Part shown: piece after piece, positions 8,001 to 12,755 of the stretch
Layout: each line of letters opens with the position of its first letter
Position numbering within the stretch: position 1 is the first letter of the stretch
NCBI GenBank assembly: GCA_036939355.1
Contig: JALLAP010000942.1
Location: forward strand, 1-12,755
DNA length: 12,755 nt
Source of the DNA: Thalassiosira profunda
Lineage: Eukaryota > Bacillariophyta > Thalassiosirophyceae > Thalassiosirales > Thalassiosiraceae
Reading direction: 5' to 3'
Program-made: the position numbers and the translations under genes
The notes under the pieces: generated by a model
Seen by the model: only the letters and a program-made list of their open reading frames with translations
Database searches by the model: none
What the model was told of the DNA's origin: nothing

Positions 8001-10156
8001 TTGGTGTTGGAGGGGTCGAGCAGGAAGCTGGGAGAGCAGATGTCGGAGAGCTTGTCGAATGCGACGTTATGGTTTAGGTAGACCCAGATGATGGCTCCGG
8101 AGGGTTCTCTGCGGATGGATGGCGAGTCGATCCTGAAGCGATCGGCCTCCTGGGAGTGGTTTTCGACGTCGAAGATGTCCTTCAGGAGTCTAGTGATGTG
8201 TCTGGCCGCGGCCCGCCGGCTCCAGAGGGTGGATGTCGGGTCGTCGAAGTGGGCTCGATGGGATTCGATTTGCTCCTTGAGCGAGGCGATGACCTCGTTG
8301 GGGGGCGCGACGGCGGCCGGGTTCGTTTGCAGCTGTTCCAGGTAGTGGGCCTGGTCCTGCCGTCCGTCGACGTTCGCGTAGAACGTTTGGCGGTGGAACT
8401 GCAGGTCGCGCTTTTGGGTGCCACGGTGGGATTTCAGCTCCTGTCCGTCGGTCCTCCAGTCGAGGTCGGTCCGGCCGCGTTCGTTCGAGAAGTCAGGGTG
8501 GTCCGGGTTGCGCTCCGTGGCTGGGTTTGGGGGCTGCGTCTCGTTGGTCTTGGAGCGATGACGTTTGGGGCTGGGGTCGCTCGATTTGGAGCGAGGGCGA
8601 TCGGAAGCCTTGGGGGGCGGCGACTTGGACCGGGTGGTGGAGCGTCTCTTCGACGACAAGAGGTGGACGGGTGGCGACGAAGTGTCCTTCTTGCGCTTCT
8701 TCTCACGTTCTGCCATCTCTTCCCCGTAGGTGTCGAGGGCTTCGATCGTCTTGGACTTCCGGAGGGTGCTCTTGGGGGGTTTCGAGCTGGTCTGGGCTGC
8801 GTTGGTTGGGTTTGCCGGGACGAGGTCCCAGGCGTCCATCTCCTCCTCGTAGATCTCGTTGGTCAGGGGTGGTTCGAGTTCGTCCGAGTCATCTTGAGGG
8901 ATGGACATTTCGACATCTTCGTGAGGTTGGAGGTTGGAGGCTCGAGGGCCCGCACGGGTGATAGAAGCCGTAGGCTTGTTGGACGACGATCGATTGCTGG
9001 GCTTAGTTAAACTATTACTATTCGTCTTGCTATCGGTGGGGGCGGCTCGAGGTGACTTCGAGCGGCCGCGGCTCGCGGCGGTGGGGGCTCGAGGCGAGGA
9101 CTTCGAGCGTCCGCGGTTTGCGAAGGGCTTGGGCGGGTCCGCGGGAGAGGGTGGGCGAGAGGCGGGGCTCTCGGGATGGTACTTGAGCTGGCGGGCCCTG
9201 AGGCTGGGCGGGGGCGATGTCAGTCGTGGAGGGGGCGACTTCGATCGGGGGCGGCTTGGAGGGCGGGGAGGGTCGCGGTGGGTCTTGGTGGATGACAGCC
9301 CGGGGTGGCCGGGCGGGGTACGACCGCCCTCCTCCTTCGATTCCTCGAAGCGGTCGTATCGCATCTTCGAACGGGCGGGGCTCGAGTCGTATCGCATCTT
9401 CGAGCGGGCGGAGGGTGCCAGCTTGTCCTTCGTCTTGCTGGGCGGAGGCTTGGTGGGCTTCGTGGAGACGTTGCTCGTGTGCTGGGTGGCTTCGGGGTCG
9501 ACGGAGGGGTCGGCTCCGAGGATGATCTTCTTCGAGCGCTTCCTGGGAGATGGCCTGGGAGTGTCGGCGCGCTTGGGCTTGGGCGAGGCCGGGCGGGGCC
9601 GGAGTGTCATGCCGGTAGAGGCCTTGGTGCTTCTCGTGGGGTCCATTTTCTGTGCGGCCAGGGGTGCATTCCGAGTCGCCGGAAAGGCTGCCGGGTCCTG
9701 GCCTAGTGCGGGTTGAGGAGCACGTGTCGCTGTTAGGGCTCTCGTGTCCTTGCTTCGAGTGGCTTTTGACTTGGGATTAGATTGGACCCCATCGGGAGCG
9801 GGAGTGGTGTTAGTGTGTGTGGTGTCTTCGATTTCGTTAGTGTGTGTGGTGCTCTTCCATGGGATTCCGACAGGCGCGGAGGATCCATCCGGGAGGCTCT
9901 TGGGCTTGGCGGAGCGGAGCCTCATCTGGCACGAGGACGTGGTTGGACGAGGGATCGAGTCTGGCGGAGCCGTCGTGCCCATTGTCGACTTGGGTTGGGC
10001 GTCTTCGACGGCTGCGTCGTCCTCGATCATGGAGTCGACGAACTCTTCGACGGCGGCGCTGATCTCGTCGTCGTCGATGGAGTCGTCGAGGAGGTTGGGG
10101 GACCCTTCTTCGAACTGGGAGGAGTCGGTGGGTTCACTGATGGTCGTAGGGGACAT
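5018..10156 (-). CDS. Giant gag-like protein (element ORF1)
   Basis: A 1,712-residue ORF in the 5' position of the element where gag lies; no closer family is recognised. Approximate layout: 1-560 disordered, acidic at the start, then Pro/Ser/Lys/Arg-rich with many RSKS-type repeats (RGRSKS, RPRSKS, TRSKSPPP) and basic clusters such as KKRKK that could be nuclear signals or bind RNA; 565-1030 a folded-looking segment of normal composition; 1030-1290 disordered and acidic/Ser-rich; 1290-1330 a charged coiled coil (KEEIILKKKELEQKSQQ); 1330-1600 a second folded-looking segment (with FFDGDW near 1390); a Gly/Asn-rich linker; and a C-terminal C-x8-C-x5-C-x5-H cluster (C1655, C1664, C1670, H1676), probably a CCCH-like zinc finger binding nucleic acid. 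The start is the first ATG (10156) after an open stretch. It is much longer than the few hundred residues I would expect for DIRS-type gag. No stop or frameshift interrupts it. Gag identity is inferred from position and the zinc cluster. Confidence 0.75.
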   Translation of the reverse strand: MSPTTISEPTDSSQFEEGSPNLLDDSIDDDEISAAVEEFVDSMIEDDAAVEDAQPKSTMGTTAPPDSIPRPTTSSCQMRLRSAKPKSLPDGSSAPVGIPWKSTTHTNEIEDTTHTNTTPAPDGVQSNPKSKATRSKDTRALTATRAPQPALGQDPAAFPATRNAPLAAQKMDPTRSTKASTGMTLRPRPASPKPKRADTPRPSPRKRSKKIILGADPSVDPEATQHTSNVSTKPTKPPPSKTKDKLAPSARSKMRYDSSPARSKMRYDRFEESKEEGGRTPPGHPGLSSTKTHRDPPRPPSRPRSKSPPPRLTSPPPSLRARQLKYHPESPASRPPSPADPPKPFANRGRSKSSPRAPTAASRGRSKSPRAAPTDSKTNSNSLTKPSNRSSSNKPTASITRAGPRASNLQPHEDVEMSIPQDDSDELEPPLTNEIYEEEMDAWDLVPANPTNAAQTSSKPPKSTLRKSKTIEALDTYGEEMAEREKKRKKDTSSPPVHLLSSKRRSTTRSKSPPPKASDRPRSKSSDPSPKRHRSKTNETQPPNPATERNPDHPDFSNERGRTDLDWRTDGQELKSHRGTQKRDLQFHRQTFYANVDGRQDQAHYLEQLQTNPAAVAPPNEVIASLKEQIESHRAHFDDPTSTLWSRRAAARHITRLLKDIFDVENHSQEADRFRIDSPSIRREPSGAIIWVYLNHNVAFDKLSDICSPSFLLDPSNTNPRLLLDITLNNSKIENRPASLKALFEHPHNGLLTFALGTSQEFSVAHSFRVVETPIGDGVREVTCLMGLQKEAAEVRSVKPSMSIFDGTVEFTLTIDYLCSDAYIRSGGSIDISKVPTECLEQRLVMASYVIPTKLTQMIAQQLGKNTHGHQMHLLKTVLGIVRDDYYRDLDGAEPYVEHRTANGKRDPNNPHLSINTDLKRSADRWAELLQALIAHLNSNIRFTAGTSPCENPLATTLYSEMIEAMSKGTGSTYREKFQNPAGLNNVELPHCPYLPPPPFGSETRWPLNENESDSIPPPKRDIRRYAIWRRKEAEPQTRPEPTGHPAMLVPVEPSNVAGPRLTLSQQQHLDRSRVHEPPSASEYYPSDQAVVHLDEDSSSDSDVESLFGDSSGTETPKRRGKGPSIPDLELDPQGDRAKGRRHSLEPALEPPDDSERAGRASSKATQANRVWRANYREDTPCPSPKTVMQNLEDLDVEHTAAQPLFRSSAQRDNRGANWWHPQHSARPPNVSHHPNVSHLFTDERPIDRPSNNSTNYFNNNFRSGDHQREPWNVSIRQGSDGPEANRTESMMLSLLKSLDKRSKEEIILKKKELEQKSQQHRERQYRRATDTIIEHHLNISTTDGQNPAKEITSLDQDCLKAGSIRDAAKIVVKFLESHGCKCEPTPSLFRAFFDGDWASTLNEPNKWTPFSLPTTLDRTQFATLNLDQVDHDYELGHPVNEKDRERYLRAGIVVPRSFSNLIEVIKSCCVLSGGMTGRTSLMTVFLSNVFDTVDENENHLVEVTHGRQREVVMKFTYKLHMTLTSFMKKGLTGVPSRNLLRIEHSIDQLMDGNVIIGVPKVIINAAGLNNDGNQSRRNNGMARSLIIQATRETRGGRGTNGGSSNGGNIAPALHRNQPMQLRTSRASYVAGMLPRITSGQTRMPTNQDTGEEECGNFVFLASCPRPHTCPRRANHITVPPSGPRFNNLRNVRNECERIYNANKRPNDPDFR
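6439..6472. repeat. 18-bp tandem repeat inside the gag-like ORF
   Basis: GGTGGGAGACGTTGGG occurs at 6439-6454 and 6457-6472, period 18. On the minus strand it encodes two adjacent copies of NVSH (NVSHHPNVSH). It keeps the reading frame. Confidence 0.85.
9353..9411. repeat. 33-bp tandem repeat inside the gag-like ORF
   Basis: A 26-base segment at 9353-9378 recurs at 9386-9411 with one mismatch, period 33. It encodes two copies of ARSKMRYD in the gag-like protein and preserves the frame. Confidence 0.9.
9809..9851. repeat. 27-bp direct repeat inside the gag-like ORF
   Basis: GTTAGTGTGTGTGGTG occurs at 9809-9824 and 9836-9851, period 27. On the minus strand it gives two copies of TTHTN near the N-terminus of the gag-like protein. 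Confidence 0.85.
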
Positions 10157-10640
10157 GGTGGACGTATATTTTTCTGGTTTTTCTTGGTGGTAGGGGGCCT
10201 AATTTTTCTGTTGTTTTAAAGGTTGGGAGTGTCGCCAACGGGGGCAATCACCTGCAACGAGGAAGGGAATGTACAAGGCACTGGCAGTACTTAGCCTGAG
10301 CCTGGGGGAGTCTCGGCCGCCGGAGAGGTGGTCGAGGGTTGACGAGGCTCGATGGATGTCGAAGGCCACGTCGGCTTGCGGCTCGAGGTCGAGGCCGGGG
10401 GGCTCGAGGCCTGGTGGCTCGAGGGTGAGGTGGCGAGGGCTTGGGCAAGGGCTAGTTGGAGAATTCGATGGAGAGGTTGGCTCGGTGGTCCTTGGTGATC
10501 AGGGAGCTTGGTTCGATGTAGACTTCTTGGTAGCTTTAGAAAAGTTCTTGTTCCTGTTGCATTGAGCAGTGATTGGTGATGTTGGTGGCGATCGAAGAGA
10601 ATTATGAGCTCTTCGCTCGCCTTGTTGGAGGCGAGGTGCG

Positions 10641-10663
10641 GCATGTTTCGACCCTCGAAATGC
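10641..10663. repeat. Perfect-stem hairpin in the element leader region
   Basis: TTTCGA and TCGAAA form a 6-bp perfect inverted repeat around a CCC loop; GCA and TGC on the outside add three pairs after a 2-base bulge. A nine-pair stem in an otherwise featureless region. It does not fit a tRNA. Confidence 0.6.
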
Positions 10664-11049
10664 GCCGTGGTCGGAGTATCAGTTTTACGATCAACCGACC
10701 CTGCTGAGCATTCTTCTGGTCGTGAGCTGATCCCTCACAGCTTGTTGGGCCAAGATGCCTCTCGAGGCCCTGTCTCGACTCGGGAGGCAGTTTGGTTAAG
10801 TCTTCGACCCCACAAGTGGTTTCCCAGAGGGATAGCCGACACCTCGATGGTGAGTCTGGTTGGGCCAGCTGAGTCGTGGTCTGCCGTTTCTGATTTGTTG
10901 CCCTAGAGATTCTTTCTCAGCAACTGGACCGCTAGGGAAGCCTGGCAAGGCATTTGGGCCCAACCTCGCTTTCTTGAGCTCTTTGTTAGAGGTTTCGAGC
11001 CATTTACCCAATGTTGCTTAGCTCCTTGGGCCTTCTGCTCAGCAACTTT

Positions 11050-11091
11050 GAGTGGTGAGACTTCTCTTGCGAGTGGTGAGTCTTCTCTCGC
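11050..11091. repeat. 21-bp tandem repeat, two copies
   Basis: The 21-base unit starting GAGTGGTGAG at 11050-11070 is repeated directly at 11071-11091 with two mismatches. It is non-coding and lies close to the probable element/host boundary. Confidence 0.85.
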
Positions 11092-11126
11092 TTGCGCTAG
11101 CTTGAAGCGGAGGTATCTCGGCTCGA

Positions 11127-11179
11127 GTCCGGACGGCGTCCGCCCTGATTTCGTGGGCAATTCGTGGGCACGTCCGGAC
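11127..11179. repeat. Cluster of palindromic GTCCGGAC sites around an 11-bp tandem repeat
   Basis: GTCCGGAC occurs at 11127-11134 and 11172-11179. Between them lie GGCGTCCGCC and two copies of TTCGTGGGCA (11150-11159, 11161-11170). It could be a protein-binding cluster in the promoter of the gene at 11457, or a terminal/recombination site of the element. The sequence does not decide. Confidence 0.55.
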
Positions 11180-11223
11180 TTTGGAGGGGCTGCCCGCTCG
11201 ATGAGAGCCAACCAGCGAGGATG

Positions 11224-11231
11224 ACATAAAA
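11224..11231 (+). promoter_or_regulatory. Possible TATA-like element of the membrane-protein gene
   Basis: CATAAAAG lies about 230 bases before the ATG at 11457, in a G/C-rich setting; downstream sequence turns pyrimidine-rich (11268-11340). Weak by itself. Confidence 0.25.
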
Positions 11232-11302
11232 GACTTGTGTCTCGACAGTTGTCTCAGAAAAAAACACGCGTCCCCTGTCCCCTGCCTCGACCATACCACC
11301 CG

Positions 11303-11323
11303 ACCTTGACCTTGACCTTGACC
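11303..11323 (+). repeat. Hexamer microsatellite (ACCTTG)3 in the 5' region
   Basis: Three perfect ACCTTG units plus ACC, inside a C/T-rich tract upstream of the ATG at 11457. Probably 5' UTR or core promoter of that gene. Confidence 0.8.
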
Positions 11324-11456
11324 CGACCACGCCACCGCCGCTCCGCCGCCTTACTTGGCCGCCTCGTGCCTATCGACAAAGCTCCGCGTCGTCCCATCCA
11401 CAGCAGCGTCTCCTGGTCATCGCTTGCCAGCTAGGCGGTGCATTGCAAACAATACC

Positions 11457-12371
11457 ATGAGCGCCGTAGACCACTCCAGTCCACTGCTCGAGCCCGACGT
11501 CGCCGCCTCCCTCGCGCAAGCGCTGGAGGAGGAGACGACCGCCAAACGGCACCCTAAAGGCGGATTCACCACGAGGTGAGCCGCAGAAGAGCCCTTTTAT
11601 TTGTCTCAAATTCAATTGATAGGTCGTCTCATTGATTTGTCGTCCCGTCCGCGCGCAGCAACTGGATCGACTGGTTCTTGATCGGCGGAGGTTCCTGCGC
11701 GGCCATTGCCAACCTCGTTCCGTATTTCGCGGGCGAGACGTGCGACGGCATCCCCTCCGAGGTATGTAAATCGAGGCTGGTGCTCGCCAGATGTGTGCAT
11801 TGCAAAATGCATATCATATGTCGCATTTTCATTGCAACCCCGTATCTCACCGAACGACGCTCTGATGAAGTTCGTCTGGGCGATCACCTTCACCGTGTTG
11901 AACATGGTCCAGGCCCCGTTCTTCTTCGTCAACAACTACTATCGGATGAAGGCAGGCCTCCGGTGCTCGTACGACACGACGCCGCCCAAAGACATCGGCG
12001 AGCTCTACCGGGGGCACAACGTCTGCAACATCGTCAAGGGCATGCTCGGCCTCGCATCCCTCCTCGTGGGCGATTGGGGTTTCGTCCTCGCGATGCTGTA
12101 CACCAAGTACAAAGGCGTGGACAGCGAGGAGTGCAACAAGGGCATCTACACGCTCCTCTTCATCTCGGGGATCATCTGCATGGTGATCACGATCTTGATG
12201 TTGGCATTTGGGATGGCTTACTTCACTTGCAGGGAGAAGATGGAGGCGCTGGGAGAGAAATTAGAGGAGAAGAACAAGCGATTCGAGGAGAAGATAGATT
12301 CGACGGTGGAAAGGATGAAGGGGAAGATGAGGCTCAGCAGGGAGGGCACGAGAGAGATGGAGGACGCGTAA
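11457..12371 (+). CDS. Four-TM membrane protein with coiled-coil tail, three exons
   Basis: Predicted exons 11457-11575, 11659-11761 and 11871-12371 give 240 residues. The ATG at 11457 is the first in its frame, in the context ATACCATGA. Intron 1 (GTGAGC...GCGCAG, 83 bases) splits codon 40; intron 2 (GTATGT...GATGAAG, 109 bases) is phase 0, and joining there gives continuous protein-like sequence. Residues 1-38 are polar and cytosolic-looking (EEETTAKRHPKGG). Hydrophobic segments lie near 45-64 (WFLIGGGSCAAIANLVPYF), 75-95, 125-151 and 166-192. Residues about 195-230 are highly charged with heptad-like spacing (EKMEALGEKLEEKNKRFEEK), a likely coiled coil. Cysteines at 68, 106, 126 and 162 lie in loops or at segment ends. 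I do not recognise the family; it has four-TM topology but I see no CCG tetraspanin signature. It ends 154 bases from a converging gene. Confidence 0.8.
11576..11658 (+). other. Intron 1 of the membrane-protein gene
   Basis: GTGAGC donor, GCGCAG acceptor, 83 bases. Without splicing the frame hits TGA at once, because the donor GTGAGC follows AG and gives GTGA in frame. A T-rich stretch precedes the acceptor. Confidence 0.8.
11762..11870 (+). other. Intron 2 of the membrane-protein gene, with internal hairpin
   Basis: GTATGT donor and GATGAAG acceptor, 109 bases, phase 0. A CTCAC about 20 bases before the acceptor could be the branch site. AAAATGC (11804-11810) pairs with GCATTTT (11823-11829) across a 12-base loop, and TTGC/GCAA extend the stem after a bulge. 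CATTGCAA flanks both arms. The acceptor is chosen because it restores the frame directly before FVWAITFTVLN. Confidence 0.7.
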
Positions 12372-12525
12372 ATTGAGGGGTGCTGCCTGAACGTTGAGTG
12401 GCATTGCAATGTGGCAATGATGAAGAATTGTACAGAAAGACAAACACAATCGATCGCAGGAATACAATGCAGTCGATTCATCGTATCAGATAGTACTGTT
12501 GTTGACTATCATCTTGTGGCGACGA

Positions 12526-12755
12526 TCAGCATTGATCAAAGTGTTGGCCCGGCGGCTCCTTAGCGTCGGCCCACGAACTCGTGTCCACGTCCTCCCACTG
12601 CTCCCACGCCTGGATCGCCGTCACGCCCAAATTGCCCACCATCCCCAATCGCTCGCTCTCGACGATATCGAGTGCCAACCCGACAATGTCGCGATTTGCC
12701 GCGGTGAAGTACCGGTCCGAGAAGGCCGGCTTGGACACCGAATCGGGCGTGGCCG
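12526..12755 (-). CDS. C-terminal end of an unrecognised protein, cut by window edge
   Basis: The last 76 codons of a minus-strand gene; the frame is open to the right edge, so the start lies outside. The end is acidic and Trp-rich (AWEQWEDVDTSSWADAKEPP) and stops at TGA 12528-12526. The earlier part (DRYFTAANRDIVGLALDIVE) looks like amphipathic helix. No family recognised. It converges with the membrane-protein gene, 154 bases away; the gap holds no clear polyadenylation signal. It could also be the last exon of a spliced gene. Confidence 0.6.
   Translation of the reverse strand, partial: ATPDSVSKPAFSDRYFTAANRDIVGLALDIVESERLGMVGNLGVTAIQAWEQWEDVDTSSWADAKEPPGQHFDQC

Larger units (their letters stand above)
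1..10250 (-). mobile_element. DIRS-order (tyrosine-recombinase) retrotransposon, 3' end cut by window edge
   Basis: Minus-strand element with, in its own order, a giant gag-like ORF, a second low-complexity ORF, a reverse transcriptase-RNase H ORF and a tyrosine recombinase. RT with motif C FIDDG, an RNase H with all four acidic residues, and a recombinase with R, HxxR, W and Y lie directly next to each other in that order. That combination is known only from the DIRS order; LTR elements carry a DDE integrase and aspartic protease instead, and neither is seen here. No methyltransferase fits between RNase H and recombinase, so PAT- or Ngaro-like is more likely than DIRS-1-like. The right limit is a minimum: leader sequence may run further, up to about 11200. 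The left limit is the window edge. Terminal repeats were looked for by eye and not found, as expected if the 3' repeats lie outside. Confidence 0.85.
10157..11220. other. Non-coding stretch: element 5' leader and element/host boundary zone
   Basis: About 1 kb with no ORF that has protein-like composition or recognisable motifs on either strand. Next to the gag ATG is an A/T-rich patch (10160-10220) likely to be the 5' leader. Around 10379-10425 GGCTCGAG recurs three times. A hairpin lies at 10641-10663, a 21-bp tandem repeat at 11050-11091, a repeated CTCAGCAACT at 10916 and 11038, and a cluster of palindromic sites at 11127-11179. In a PAT/Ngaro-type element the 5' member of the split repeats would lie here; its partner would be left of the window. 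Confidence 0.5.

Noticed and set aside
8156..9716. Plus-strand ORFs of 284 and 260 codons
   Set aside because: Exact shadows of the Arg/Ser/Pro-rich gag region; Gly/Arg/Val-rich with no domain, and many start at non-ATG codons.
10600..10700. tRNA-like or other structured RNA near the 10641 hairpin
   Set aside because: There are no matching acceptor, D- and T-arms or conserved box sequences; only one stem is clear.
10291..10906. ORFs on both strands in the leader region
   Set aside because: Short and low complexity, with no motif or conserved-looking segment, and frames contradict each other; not supported as genes.
1..11220. Long terminal repeats or inverted terminal repeats of the element
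   Set aside because: No long match between the left edge and the right flank could be found by eye; the 3' end is probably outside the window.
11678..12376. A 232-codon plus-strand ORF reading through intron 2
   Set aside because: It shares exon 2's frame but becomes His/Gly/Arg-rich after the GTATGT donor, while the other frame gives clear membrane segments; the spliced model explains both.

Overview
The window looks like nuclear DNA of a GC-rich microbial eukaryote. Two GT-AG introns interrupt the one complete cellular gene. Most of the remaining DNA is a single large retrotransposon. The reverse transcriptase and recombinase motifs resemble tyrosine-recombinase retroelements of protists; a stramenopile such as a diatom is my best guess, from memory of such proteins and not from a search.

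Positions 1 to at least about 10,250 hold the element, transcribed on the minus strand. Read in its own 5'->3' direction (right to left here) it has: a very large gag-like ORF of 1,712 codons (10156-5018); a second low-complexity ORF (ATG at 4808, open frame from about 5066, ending at 3717); a roughly 300-base junction with two 54-bp repeat units; a reverse transcriptase-RNase H ORF (3409-1070); and a tyrosine recombinase split over two frames (1388-1086, then 1104-76). RT plus RNase H plus tyrosine recombinase, with no aspartic protease and no DDE integrase, is the hallmark of the DIRS order (DIRS/PAT/Ngaro). There is no room for a methyltransferase domain between RNase H and recombinase, which fits PAT- or Ngaro-like elements better than DIRS-1. 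The left edge of the window cuts the element's 3' end, so terminal or split direct repeats cannot be confirmed.

Positions 10157-11456 carry no gene I can support. They hold the element's 5' leader, a strong hairpin, a 21-bp tandem repeat, a cluster of palindromic GTCCGGAC sites, and then the probable promoter of the cellular gene. The element/host boundary lies somewhere here but is not resolved.

Positions 11457-12371 (plus strand, three exons) encode a 240-residue protein with about four membrane segments and a charged, probably coiled-coil tail. A converging minus-strand gene (12755-12526) is cut by the right edge; only its last 76 codons are visible and I do not recognise it.

Working together: the gag-like protein would package the RNA, RT-RNase H would make the cDNA, and the recombinase would integrate a circular intermediate. 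The long intact gag and RT frames suggest a fairly recent copy. The recombinase frame break may mean this copy cannot supply its own recombinase, unless recoding occurs.
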